Of a stretch of DNA of 64,000 nt, positions 9,257 to 17,872 are shown piece after piece (the first letter of the stretch is position 1; each line of letters opens with the position of its first letter). The stretch lies in NCBI GenBank assembly GCA_030446505.1, contig JAUJND010000005.1:1-64000 (forward strand). Reading direction: 5' to 3'. Under the pieces are notes generated by a model. It was not told the DNA's origin and did not search any database. It saw only the letters and a program-made list of their open reading frames with translations. The stretch comes from Chroococcidiopsidaceae cyanobacterium YX2bin18. Its GTDB lineage: Bacteria > Cyanobacteriota > Cyanobacteriia > Cyanobacteriales > Chroococcidiopsidaceae. Position numbers and translations under genes: made by a program.

Positions 9257-10075
9257 TCAAATACGCGGAGTGCTTGTCACTGGCTGTGCAACAGGCTTGG
9301 CAATTAGATAACCCTGTACAAAAGTCGCATTATGAGTACGCAGCCAGCGCAATTCTTCCTGACACTCAACGCCTTCTGCAATCGTCTTGATGTTTAAGCT
9401 TTGAGCGATATCCAATATCTTTTCAGTAATCACCGCCTTGTAAGGGTCTTGATGTACGTTACGCACTAACTCCATATCTAGCTTGATAAAATCAGGACGC
9501 AATTGGTGGATGAGGTTGAGACTAGAGTAGCCTGCACCAAGATCGTCGAGTGCAATCAAGAAGCCAGCATCTCGGTAAAAACTTAAAATGTTTTTCAGGT
9601 GACTAATATCCTGAGCACGTTCCGATTCGGTTACTTCAAAGACGACGTTTTCATGAGCAATACCCGCTTGCTCGACAGCGCTAACTGTTGAGCGCAGGCA
9701 AAAAGCTGGATCATAGATTGCAGTAGGTGTGAAATTGATAAATATACGGTTTGCCAGTCCCAGTCGTACAGCCTCACGAATCGCAGTTAGACGCGCTACT
9801 CGGTCTAGTTGAAACAGTAAGTTGGCTTCCCGAGCCACACTCAGCATTGGACCTGGAGCAATTAAGCTTCTATTCTCGTCTATGCCCCGCAGCAAGGCTT
9901 CTTGGGCAAAAATTCGAGAGGTATCTTCGGTATATACGATTGGTTGAAAGTGATTGGTAAAGCTCTCCGCTGCTAGCATCTTCAGCAGCCAGCCGGACTG
10001 GCTGAGGTTAACAAACTCACTTAACTTGGTGATCCGAGAAAAATCACGTAGTTGCGGTTCTTGAGCACTAGCCAT
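9257..10075 (-). CDS. EAL-domain c-di-GMP phosphodiesterase
   Basis: All the sequence blocks needed for c-di-GMP hydrolysis are present: QEALLRG (the EAL signature), FINFTPTAIYD, VFEVTESER, ALDDLGAGYSSL, FIKLDMELVRN, TIAEGVE and QGYLIAKP. This argues for an active phosphodiesterase opening c-di-GMP to pGpG. In relatives the protein starts with about 90 further residues; here these lie in an overlapping upstream frame (10068-10352) out of phase by one base. The stop overlaps the start of the PAS-GAF-GGDEF gene (ATGA), so synthesis and breakdown of c-di-GMP were encoded together. ATG at 10075 is a possible restart. Confidence 0.85.
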   Translation of the reverse strand: MASAQEPQLRDFSRITKLSEFVNLSQSGWLLKMLAAESFTNHFQPIVYTEDTSRIFAQEALLRGIDENRSLIAPGPMLSVAREANLLFQLDRVARLTAIREAVRLGLANRIFINFTPTAIYDPAFCLRSTVSAVEQAGIAHENVVFEVTESERAQDISHLKNILSFYRDAGFLIALDDLGAGYSSLNLIHQLRPDFIKLDMELVRNVHQDPYKAVITEKILDIAQSLNIKTIAEGVECQEELRWLRTHNATFVQGYLIAKPVAQPVTSTPRI

Positions 10076-10352
10076 AAATTAGGACTCGTATGTCCTGCAA
10101 CTCTTTACTGGTCAAAACAGCTTCTAGCTCGATAGCCGTACCTGTAATTTCATTTTCCTTAAGGTTGACGACCAAACATTGCTCATCCTCCAGTAATTGG
10201 TGCTCAAATCTAGAAGATTGTAGATAGCTGATGAATTTGTTGAGGCTATGACCCATAGGAAACCACAGGTATAGTCTTCCTGTACCCTGAACCACGCAGG
10301 GTAGCGTTTCACAACGCGCACAGCGTCCTAAAACTTTTGCTGTTTTGTTCAT
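10068..10352 (-). CDS. CxxC-containing N-terminal domain of the EAL protein
   Basis: This 94-residue frame (MNKTAKVLGRCARCETLP..., then GRLYLWFPMGHSLNKF and KELQDIRVLIYG) matches, from memory, the N-terminal extension of longer cyanobacterial EAL proteins. Its C-RC-C cysteine pattern could bind metal or sense redox. It ends eight bases inside the EAL gene's start. Either a single-base indel split one gene in two, or the two are translationally coupled through the ATGGCTAG overlap. I favour a split gene. Confidence 0.7.
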   Translation of the reverse strand: MNKTAKVLGRCARCETLPCVVQGTGRLYLWFPMGHSLNKFISYLQSSRFEHQLLEDEQCLVVNLKENEITGTAIELEAVLTSKELQDIRVLIYG

Positions 10353-10662
10353 TAGTTCCTTTTTGGATATGATTTATACTGCTGTTGGTGCATCTGATAG
10401 CTTGTTTTTTTAAGTTCTGAAGCAGTACAAAAGAAACAATGTGATTCATAGCTCCCTGCTCAACCAACTTGTACTTTTTCTTATTTCTATAACTACTCCT
10501 TTCACACTATCGATTATTTAATTACTTTTTACCTCAGAAGAATTACTAATTTTGGCTGGGTATATAACCCGACGAAACTTCATAAAAATATAGATTTTTT
10601 AGAAGAATATTTATAAATATTTATGCTTTTCTATAATTGCTTTAAAGAAGGGTAGCCCTGAA
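10353..10662. other. AT-rich intergenic, probable promoter region of the c-di-GMP operon
   Basis: No gene is seen. The stretch is strongly AT-rich (for example 10560-10625) and must hold the promoter of the leftward EAL operon. I cannot fix boxes with confidence. Confidence 0.35.
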
Positions 10663-11507
10663 GGTTGTGTTGCAAAAACAAGAGGAATGGTAGGCTAGCC
10701 AAATCTCGTTCTAGAGATAAATTCTCTGTGTGCCTACCGCTATGACCTCCAAATCTCCCTTCAAATGGCGTCACTTTTTGCCGCAAATCATCCTCTGGGG
10801 CGTTCGCTGGTACTGCAGCTATCAATCAGCTACTGCAACTTGGAGGAGATGATGTATGAGCGAGGGGTAGAAGTAGACCATAGTACGCTTTCTCGGTGGG
10901 TTCAGAAGTATGCACCCCAATTAGACAAGCGATGCCGTCCACACTTGAAGCCAACCAACGATTCGTGGCGAGTCGATGAAACTTACATTAAGGTTAAAGG
11001 CGAAGACAAATATCTGTATCGTGCTGTCGATTCAGACGGCAACACCTTAGACTTTTTATTGACGGCCAAACGGGATGCTCTCGTCAGCAAAACGGTTTTT
11101 CCGCAAGGCTTTGAAAGCGGTTCGCAATCAAGAGCCAAGAGTGATTAATGTGGATAAAAATGTCGCTTATCCGAAAGCAATAGATGAGTTGAAAACCGAA
11201 AAAAAGTTGTCACTGAATGTGGAACTACGACAGAACAAGTATCTCAATAACCGAGTTGAGCAAGACCATCGATTTATCAAACGATTGACCAGACCAGGGA
11301 TGGGATTTCACTCGTTCAATACAGCCCGCAGAACATTCCAAGGATTTGAAATGATGAACATGATTCGCAAAGGGCAAGTTGTGGGAGTCGTAAAAGGAGA
11401 TGTTAAAGCCGGAACACAATTCATATCTCACATTTTTGGGGTAGCGCTATAACTATAGCTGATTGATGAGAAAAGCTCTGTCCTTAAAAAGTTTTTGCAA
11501 CACAACC
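10663..11507 (+). mobile_element. IS6-family insertion sequence, copy 1
   Basis: Perfect 16-bp terminal inverted repeats: GGTTGTGTTGCAAAAA (10663-10678) and its complement (11492-11507). The length of 845 bp is normal for IS6. The flanks (left GCCCTGAA, right GTTTTCTG) show no target duplication, so the ends have rearranged. Confidence 0.88.
10742..11452 (+). pseudogene. IS6-family transposase, two frameshifts
   Basis: The start ATG at 10742 gives MTSKSPFKWRHFLPQII. A shift near 10820 leads into ISYCNLEEMMYERGVEVDHS and WRVDETYIKVKGEDKYLY (catalytic Asp). A second shift near 11095 leads into RVINVDKNVAYPKAI and the NNRVEQDHRF stretch with the last acidic residue. All DDE residues are present but in two frames, so this copy is inactive as read. 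It resembles the transposase at 51030-51696. Confidence 0.88.
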
Positions 11508-11542
11508 GTTTTCTGCCCTCAATAACTTTTTGCAACACAACC
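11508..11542. repeat. Solo right end of a second IS6 element
   Basis: The 35 bases directly after IS6 copy 1 end in TTTTTGCAACACAACC (11527-11542) and match the inner end of IS6 copy 2 (reverse complement of 50933 onward: TTTTCTG...AATAACTTTTTGCAAC). It is a leftover terminus of a different IS6, directly abutting the first. Confidence 0.7.
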
Positions 11543-11819
11543 ATTAGCTCCGTTTAGAATCAAGCGGTATTGTACTGATGCCTGGGGAGCTTATGAAAGA
11601 AACCTGCCTGTCAAGATGCATGAAGTAGGGAAGCGGAAGACCCAGAGAATTGAGAGGAAGCATCTAAGCTTAGGGACACGAATCAAACGACTGGCTCGAA
11701 GGACAATTTGCTTTTCGCGCGTCAGAACTAATGCACGATTTGGTAATTGGTCTATTCATCAATCGCTACGAGTTTGGTCTACAAATTTAATTGCTAAACC
11801 ACTTTTCTAGAACACTACC
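11543..11819 (+). pseudogene. IS1-family transposase, C-terminal remnant
   Basis: From about 11550 one frame reads RIKRYCTDAWGAYERNLPVK, then MHEVGKRKTQRIERKHLSLG and TRIKRLARRTICFS. After a shift it reads MHDLVIGLFINRYEFGLQI and stops at 11788-11790. This is the InsB-type C-terminus of IS1 transposases. The element's right end is probably AACACTACC (11811-11819), which recurs at 17752-17760. The 5' two-thirds are replaced by the IS6 end at 11542. Confidence 0.75.
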
Positions 11820-11919
11820 CTATTGTTTAACAACACTTCGATATGTTGGTTGTGCCGCAACCAAGATAAGGTGTATACGCTCCTGCGTAATCTACGATAT
11901 CTGATGGAAAGAGTTTTTG

Positions 11920-13155
11920 ATGCCAACCCCTACACGCCCTAACCGAGATCGATGGCGAATTCCTGTTGTACTAGCCATAACTGTCTTAATTAATTATTTA
12001 GACCGGAATAATCTATCTCTAGCGATTCCTCGCATAGCTCAAGATTTTGGCTGGAGCGATCGCGAAGTGGGTTCAAAAGGTGAATTTTTGTTAGCCGCCT
12101 TCTTCTTATCGTATGCGTTGTCTAATATGCTGCTGAGTCCTTTTGCTGAGCGGTTTGGTCCTAAACGCAGTGTGATGGTGGCAATTGGAGCATTCTCACT
12201 GGTTACGGTTTTGAGTGCGCCATTGGGATATTCCTTTACGGCTTTGATTGTCTTACGTCTGCTCTTGGGGCTTGGGGAAGGAGTCCATATTCCGATGTTG
12301 AGCGCCATTATAAGTCGCTGGTTTCTGCCCGGTGAGCGATCACGTGCCAATGGAATTTGGGGAAGCGGTATTTTACTGTCAACAGCGATCGCACCGCTAA
12401 TTATTATTCCGTTAATCCAGGTTTTGAGTTGGCGGCTAACCTTTGCCGTTCTAGGAATTGGCGGTATGTTGCTCTCGATCCCATTGGTTTACTTTCTAGT
12501 GCAAGATCAGCCACCATCAGAAGGTTGGCAAGATACTGTCGTCATCGCAGCTCATGAGCAAGCGAGAAGAACGCCTCTGAGCCGCTATCGTCGAGATCAT
12601 CGGTTCTGGCTCGCTGTTGTCGGCGGTAGCCTCAATGCCTTTTGTGCTTTCGGTTTACTGAACTGGTTGCCAATATACTTCAATCGTGCGAAAGGAGTCG
12701 ATTTTGAACAATTGGGATGGCCTCTTGCCCTTGTTTTTGCAACGGGGATGGTTGGTATTGCCCTGATGGCTTATCTAGGAGACAAGCTGCAACAGAGAAC
12801 GCAATTGGCAGGGATTGGTTTTCTGATTGCAGGGATGATGGTCTATTTTGCCTCCACGACAAACAGGCTAGACCTTGTGGTGTTTTATTTTGCGATCGCG
12901 GTTTTCTGCCAGAGTGCCTATGGCGCTCAAGAATATGCCATTATTCAACACATCTTACCCGGCGATCGGGTCGGGACGGGGACGGGACTTTATAACGGTT
13001 TATCTATCTTATTAGGAGGGGTTGGCGGCTCTTTGATTCCAGGGTCAATTGTGGCTGCAACTGGCAGTTTTGATGCGGCTATCCTAAGCATCGTCGTAGG
13101 TGCATGGATGGCATCAGTTGTGATGTTTATGCTGGCGCGGATGATTCGATATTAA
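11920..13155 (+). CDS. MFS transporter, anion:cation symporter-like
   Basis: This is a 411-residue major facilitator protein with about twelve hydrophobic segments. The start region INYLDRNNLSLAIPRIAQDFGWSD and the GEFLLAAFFLSYALSNMLLSPFAERFGPKR loop (the RFGPKR-type motif between helices 2 and 3) are typical of the ACS family (hexuronate, galactonate and phthalate transporters). LLLGLGEGVHIPMLSAIISRWFLPGERSRANG in helices 4-5 is the family's most conserved stretch. Uptake of an organic anion with H+ or Na+ is inferred; the substrate is unknown. I chose ATG 11920; a TTG codon precedes it directly, and GGAAAGAG upstream serves as ribosome-binding site. A degenerate copy of bases 12661-12750 lies just downstream. 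Confidence 0.85.
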   Translation: MPTPTRPNRDRWRIPVVLAITVLINYLDRNNLSLAIPRIAQDFGWSDREVGSKGEFLLAAFFLSYALSNMLLSPFAERFGPKRSVMVAIGAFSLVTVLSAPLGYSFTALIVLRLLLGLGEGVHIPMLSAIISRWFLPGERSRANGIWGSGILLSTAIAPLIIIPLIQVLSWRLTFAVLGIGGMLLSIPLVYFLVQDQPPSEGWQDTVVIAAHEQARRTPLSRYRRDHRFWLAVVGGSLNAFCAFGLLNWLPIYFNRAKGVDFEQLGWPLALVFATGMVGIALMAYLGDKLQQRTQLAGIGFLIAGMMVYFASTTNRLDLVVFYFAIAVFCQSAYGAQEYAIIQHILPGDRVGTGTGLYNGLSILLGGVGGSLIPGSIVAATGSFDAAILSIVVGAWMASVVMFMLARMIRY

Positions 13156-13172
13156 CCAATGTAAGGAGACTA

Positions 13173-13262
13173 AACTGGTTGCCAATATAGTTCAATCGTG
13201 CGAAAGAGATCGATTTTGAACAATTGGGATGACCGCTTGCCCTTGTTTTTACAACAGGAATC
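13173..13262 (+). repeat. Degenerate 90-bp duplicate of an internal MFS gene segment
   Basis: Bases 13173-13262 repeat 12661-12750 of the MFS gene (AACTGGTTGCCAATATA..., TTTTGAACAATTGGGATG, CTTGCCCTTGTTTTT) with a handful of mismatches. It is non-coding here and lies between the MFS stop and the convergent hydrolase stop. Confidence 0.8.
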
Positions 13263-13267
13263 CTTTT

Positions 13268-14179
13268 CTATCTGCCTCTAGCGGTTTGCAAAAACCTCAC
13301 ATATTTTGCAGCTACCTCATCTGCATTTTCCATCAGCAGTAGATGTCCTGCTTTGGGCAACTGGATCGCTCTTGCACCAACAATACACTCTTGCAGTCGA
13401 TTAGCCCCACTAATGTCGTAAATCTTGTCCTCCTTGCCCCAAATAATGAATGTAGGAAACTGAGTTGGTACACCCTGACAGAGAATGTCATCATAGAGAT
13501 TTATAATATCCCAAACCTGCTGGTAATCTCGGTTGCGAGTAATGTAATCGTTGACTTTCTCTGCTATGACAGAATCAGGAATTGTGGGAGGAGTGAAGAA
13601 AAGCAGGCTGATCTCCAGAGCAAACTGTTCTTTGGTAATTGGAATAAAGGGGTTAATGCCTTGGAAGATTGCTTCAGTGACACTGTTTGCCCAATCAACA
13701 ATGCCTAACGGTGAACCGATAAAGGCGAGGCTACGCACCTGGTTTGGGTAACGTTGAGCATACAGCCAGGCGATCGCTCCTCCCATCGAGCTACCCGCTA
13801 GATCAAAAGACTTAATCCCTAATTTCTCCATCAACTCATGTAGGAGTGTTGTTTGGTTCTCCAGAGCATAGTCCCTCAAAATAAAACCGTTACTGTTGCC
13901 ATAGCCCGGTAAATCTGGAGCGATCGCCTGATAACCCACCTCAGACAGCCGACACATGATGGTGTTCCACTGCTCCTTGCTGGCAAATAAACCATGCAAC
14001 AGTAGAATCGAGCGCCCGTCCCCCACCTGACTGTAGGACAATGTACTGTTGCCGACCTGTGCAGTCAGGCTGGCGATCGTGCAGCTTGAGGCAGAGGTTG
14101 AGCAATTCACGATCGCATAGCCCACTGACCCGCTTAATACCAGAATAACGATCAATAGCCGAACGATGAACTTTCTCAT
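13268..14179 (-). CDS. Alpha/beta hydrolase, membrane-anchored or secreted
   Basis: The ATG at 14179 gives MRKFIVRLLIVILVLSGSVG, a signal peptide or N-terminal anchor; the longer frame starts at TTG 14212 and lacks support. Catalytic features are SILLLHGLFASKEQW (oxyanion HG), IAPDLPGYGNS, DLAGSSMGGAIAW (nucleophile in G-S-S-M-G-G), FIIWGKEDKIYD (acid) and LPKAGHLLLMENADE (His). These match Moraxella lipase-like and meta-cleavage hydrolase-like lipases. The substrate is unknown. It converges with the MFS gene. Confidence 0.82.
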   Translation of the reverse strand: MRKFIVRLLIVILVLSGSVGYAIVNCSTSASSCTIASLTAQVGNSTLSYSQVGDGRSILLLHGLFASKEQWNTIMCRLSEVGYQAIAPDLPGYGNSNGFILRDYALENQTTLLHELMEKLGIKSFDLAGSSMGGAIAWLYAQRYPNQVRSLAFIGSPLGIVDWANSVTEAIFQGINPFIPITKEQFALEISLLFFTPPTIPDSVIAEKVNDYITRNRDYQQVWDIINLYDDILCQGVPTQFPTFIIWGKEDKIYDISGANRLQECIVGARAIQLPKAGHLLLMENADEVAAKYVRFLQTARGR

Positions 14180-14252
14180 AGGTTGATGCTCAGAAGGGCT
14201 GTTGGGTTGCAAAAACTGAGGAGGCGATCGCGCTAGAGCAATAGTTTAACTC

Positions 14253-15721
14253 TTAAGAAACACATTCCGTAGGGTTGGAAATAGGGATGAGTTCTAAACC
14301 AAAAGCTTGAGCTTTCCTCTTAAGATTTTTCAGCATCCGTTCTTGATACTGGTGTTCGTAAGCATCAATACCAGGGTCAGAGTAGATATCTCCAGATGTC
14401 CAAAGGCGATAAAAAATACGTGACAGTTTGTGGGCAGCAGCAGTGATTGCCTTGGGTGCGCCCAGACGTGCCTGCATTCGACGGTAAAATGCTCCCAAAG
14501 CAGAGTGGCTACGACACAAAGTTTGAGCAGCCATACGAAAAGCATCTGTTTGCTCGATTAACAACAGTTCGAGTTTGAGAACTTTTAACTTTACCGCCAG
14601 TAACACGGCTACCATGGACATAAACCGTGAGCCTTGAGGTAAAGTGCTTAACAGTTGGGAAACGAGATGGCTCTAATCCCAACTCGGACAGTAAGATCAA
14701 TACTGTCAAAGCGCCAAAGCCATCAATTTGGGTGAAGTCCACGCCACTAAGGCGATACAAGTGGATACGCAAATCAAATTGGGGTGCATTTCCTGGTTGC
14801 TTTTTACCTCGGCGTTTTGGTTTAGTTAAAGGTTTTTTTGTGACATCAACCTTGTCAGAGAATAAAGCCAAGCACTGCTCGATTTGAGCATCTACTGCCA
14901 GGATTTGTGTCTGGTAAAACTCGTATAGTTGCAATTCCTGTTGCAGGATGAAAACCAGTTCGCTGCGATAGTCTCCAGTCAAAGCGGCGGCAATTTCCTC
15001 ACTCTTCGGCTTTGATCCGCCCATCCTTAAGTGCCGCTAGAGCGAGTGGGTTACATTCGCCAGCGACAATGGCTTTAATAATGCTCAAGCCCGTTGTACC
15101 TGTAATGTCACTAATCACCCTGTGCAGTTGTAAGTTCATGAGAGAGTTGCCGGGAGAATACCTTCCGGCAATCTCTCATCTCAGTCAAGGCTTTTGCATT
15201 CGTTGTACGTGAACACAAGCACTCTTGATCAAGTTATCCCGTTGTCGAATATAACTACGCAGGACGCTGTTTTTTCGGGCAAATACTTTGTCCGAAAATA
15301 ACAGCATACAAATTTGGTTATCTGGACGGGAATGAACCGGATAATAAGCCATAACTATGCAACTTTTGCAGCCACTGGCAATTCTTCAACATCCGTTTTG
15401 CGACCAGGTACAGTTTTAACATAGTGGGCATTTACCAGCTTGACATCAAAACCACGACTTTCCAAAACTTGGAACACAGGTATCCAATAGACCCGTGTCG
15501 ATTCCATTGCGACAGTTTCTATCTTGCACTGCTTTAGCCAATCAGCCATTGCATATAGGTCTGCTGTAAAACAGGCGCTCACTGCGTACACTCTGGCTAT
15601 CTCTGTCCACAGGGACACTTATCCAATGCCTATCTGCACCAAGATCAATGCCTGCGGTATTTGGGTTAATCAATGGTAAATTTACCTGATTTGAGCCACT
15701 TGACTTTTCCTGCTTACTCAT
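14253..15721 (-). pseudogene. IS110-family transposase, decayed, with palindrome insertion
   Basis: The start ATG at 15721 gives MSKQEKSSGSNQVNLPLINP and AGIDLGADRHWISV (DEDD-type N-terminal Asp). After a shift it reads ACFTADLYAMADWLK and ESTRVYWIPVFQVLE, then further breaks. A 40-bp hairpin (about 15138-15177) interrupts the sense after ALTEM; the sense resumes as NLQLHRVISDITG and then EEIAAALTGDYRSELVFIL. The transposase_20 part (QIDGFGALTVLILLSELG) is frameshifted and ends at 14253. IS110 elements lack long terminal repeats, so the exact ends are not visible. Confidence 0.82.
15138..15179. repeat. Small palindromic element inside IS110
   Basis: On the plus strand ATGAGAGAGTTGCCGGGAG pairs with CTTCCGGCAATCTCTCAT around a short loop. 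The element interrupts the otherwise continuous sense of the IS110 transposase and has ATG on both sides, so it looks like a precise insertion of about 40 bp. Confidence 0.7.
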
Positions 15722-16334
15722 TGGGTTTTGACGTTAAGCGATTACGTACTTTCTATTTTGGGATGTACCATGCCTGGGTAAGGCTGATTAATCTAATCTC
15801 TTAAACGGGATAGTAACTGCTGTCACTTCACCAATATCTCTGCCAAAATCACCCAGAACCAGGCTCACATTCGGGCGGATTAAGCACCATTGTTAAGACG
15901 GTTTTTGCTGTCATGGTACTAATAAGAGTGTAAGATTTATTCGCTCTAGAACATTCTTTACCTGTGTTTCTTCTATATTTTGCTGGCGCAAAAGAGCGCT
16001 AGTCGAAGGCTCACTTCTTGCACCAAGCCCAAATTCATACAATGCGGGTGTTTTAGCTAAATTGCCTTCAGGCTGAACCTTGCTTAAATTAGGCTTTCTA
16101 AGTCTCAAGGTGATCCCGCAACGGGTAAATCGCCTTTGGTGCATCGCTTGAAAAAATTAGGAGAGCTTAAAAGGTTAATTTTTTCGTGATTGTGTAAGAC
16201 GTGAGTTACTGACATCTACCTTATATCCTTATCTGTTCAGGACTACCGAAAACCGTAGGGTGAAGATACTGCAAATCTTGTCAGGCGATCGCCTTAGTAG
16301 TAGGATGAATTTTGATTCATCAGAGTGAAAGTCT
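15722..16334. other. Intergenic around an unsupported ORF
   Basis: A 77-codon minus-strand frame (15911-16144, MHQRRFTRCGITLRLRKPNL...) is the only sizeable frame. I recognise no family and cannot support it as a gene. The rest is probably flank of the IS110 and the promoter region of the monooxygenase gene. Confidence 0.35.
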
Positions 16335-17615
16335 ATGCTCCAAAAGGTTGTCATTATTGGAGCGGGTCCTGCTGGACTGTTACTTGCCCATTATTTGTTG
16401 CGCCGAGGCAAGTATTACGTTGAGCTTTATGAGCGGCGTCCTGACCCACGGTTAATGGATGTATCGCAAGACCGCACTTTTCCAATCTCGCTTCAGGAAC
16501 GGGGAAGAAAGGCAATTCGTGAGATTGCAGGGTTAGAGGAGGCGATTACCGCTACTAGTGTGCTCTGCAACGGAACGGTAATTCACCGCAAGCAGGGCAA
16601 AGCCCGTAAGATTCCGCGGGCAATTCCGATTCTGACTATTGACCGCAATCGGCTTGTGATGATTCTCTTGCAGCACTTAACTGAAACGTACACGTCAGAA
16701 AAGCTGATAGTTAAGTTTCACTGTCAATGTGTCCAAGTGAATGGAAGATCAAAGACTGTGACGCTAAAGCCGGAACAAGGTGAAGCTTTCACGGTTGCTT
16801 ACGAGCGCTTGATTGCAGCAGATGGAGCACGATCACACATCCGTGACTATTTAGTCCAGAATGCAGGTTTGCAGTGCGACCAAAGCTATGTGCCGGATGC
16901 ATATAAGTCAGTATTTCTCACTCGATTAAATCCGGCTCTGGGGTTGGAGTTGGAGCCTGACAAGATCCATGCCTGGAATCGGGACAATAAGACCCGGATG
17001 CTTATGGTGCCTCAACCTGGAGATCGGCTGAATGGGGTGATTATTTTTGAGCAAGAGCAAAATTCGCTCTTAAGCTTGTCTACGAAAGAGGAGGTCTTAG
17101 CATTTTTCCAAGAGAACTTTCCCCTGTTTGGGCAGTTGATGTCACAGGAGGAGGCAGAAGCGTTCTTGCAGCGTCCAGTAGGTCGGGTGTTAACGATACG
17201 TTGCAATCACTTTCATCATGGCGATAGTGTTTTGCTCATTGGGGATGCGGCTCATGCAGTGTCGCCGTCGATTGGGCAAGGGTGCAATGCGTCGTTGGAG
17301 GATGTGCTGGTTTTTGAGCGGTTGTTGAATCGGTATGAGGATGATTGGGCGCAGGTGTTACCCGCCTTTTCTGAGCAACGAGTTCCCGATGCCCATGCGC
17401 TCAGGGAATTGTCAGATTATTCGTTTCCGCGCACGAAGGTGTTAGTAGTTGAGTTTTTCTTGCGGTTGACGATGAGTAGGCTCCTTCATCGATGGTTCCC
17501 TCAGTGGGTGAAGCCGTTTGTATTCGATCTGGTGCTAGATGAAGATTTGCCCTATTCCCAGGTGTTAAGCTTTAGCCAGGGCTGGATTAACAAGGTGAAG
17601 CGATCGCAGCCTTAG
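16335..17615 (+). CDS. FAD-dependent monooxygenase, kynurenine 3-monooxygenase-like
   Basis: The N-terminal Rossmann motif VVIIGAGPAGLLLAHYLLRRG binds FAD. ERLIAADGARSHIRDYL holds the DG motif, and VLLIGDAAHAVSPSIGQGCNASLEDV is the GD motif that closes over the flavin. The pattern RTFPISLQERGRKAI and the GQGCNASLEDV tail resemble kynurenine 3-monooxygenases and related class A flavoprotein hydroxylases. Use of NAD(P)H and O2 to hydroxylate an aromatic or isoprenoid substrate is inferred. At 426 residues the length is normal. The C-terminal hydrophobic patch (FFLRLTMSRLLHRWFPQW) could contact membrane. It has no operon partner. Confidence 0.82.
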   Translation: MLQKVVIIGAGPAGLLLAHYLLRRGKYYVELYERRPDPRLMDVSQDRTFPISLQERGRKAIREIAGLEEAITATSVLCNGTVIHRKQGKARKIPRAIPILTIDRNRLVMILLQHLTETYTSEKLIVKFHCQCVQVNGRSKTVTLKPEQGEAFTVAYERLIAADGARSHIRDYLVQNAGLQCDQSYVPDAYKSVFLTRLNPALGLELEPDKIHAWNRDNKTRMLMVPQPGDRLNGVIIFEQEQNSLLSLSTKEEVLAFFQENFPLFGQLMSQEEAEAFLQRPVGRVLTIRCNHFHHGDSVLLIGDAAHAVSPSIGQGCNASLEDVLVFERLLNRYEDDWAQVLPAFSEQRVPDAHALRELSDYSFPRTKVLVVEFFLRLTMSRLLHRWFPQWVKPFVFDLVLDEDLPYSQVLSFSQGWINKVKRSQP

Positions 17616-17642
17616 CCCTCGTGAAACGCCGTTGCCGTAAAA

Positions 17643-17658
17643 GGTTGTGTTGCGAAAA
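17643..17658 (+). repeat. Solo IS6-type terminus
   Basis: GGTTGTGTTGCGAAAA matches the IS6 end at 10663-10678 at 14 of 16 positions or better. No transposase follows. Confidence 0.5.
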
Positions 17659-17672
17659 CTGGTAAAGGTCTG

Positions 17673-17760
17673 GGTAGTGTTGCAGATCTGTTGTTAGTGC
17701 TTTCTGGGTTTAATCAGGTTCTCGGTTTACAAGGTTGACCAACATATATAGAACACTACC
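17673..17760. repeat. 88-bp MITE-like remnant with IS1-type ends
   Basis: GGTAGTGTT (17673-17681) and AACACTACC (17752-17760) form a perfect 9-bp inverted pair. The right end, preceded by TAG, repeats the presumed terminus of the IS1 remnant at 11811-11819. The 70-bp interior is non-coding. Confidence 0.5.
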
Positions 17761-17872
17761 GACATTTATTTTCGAGATAATTTTGTTTTGAAGTTGGAAA
17801 AGATTTAACAAAGGGATAATAACTTGAGGGACAATCAACCTCAGCAGCTTTAAAGGAAAAAGATAAACCTAT

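Larger units (their letters stand above)
7095..9260 (-). pseudogene. PAS-GAF-GGDEF diguanylate cyclase, disrupted by IS1
   Basis: The 5' part (from 9260, MRLKQMFDCNDTVLLAEAD) encodes a PAS/PAC domain (ITAYSVEELLG, GCYTHWISIERDISERKR) and the start of a phytochrome-like GAF domain (LEEILNTTVTQVQQFLQTERV). An IS1 element sits in the GAF at 7799-8550. Beyond it the GAF continues (LTDLQVRANLV, frameshift, then [16 protein letters not shown]). After another shift comes an intact GGDEF domain (LTQLANRRRFDECL, CDIDFFKTYNDTYGH, ARYGGEEFAVILP). The enzyme would have made c-di-GMP. Its start overlaps the EAL gene's stop by ATGA, so the two were one operon. As read, no full cyclase is made; a stand-alone GGDEF peptide from 7553 is conceivable. 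Confidence 0.85.

Noticed and set aside
15911-16144. 77-codon minus-strand ORF in the IS110 flank
   Set aside because: No recognised family and IS-rich surroundings; kept only as a note in the intergenic entry.
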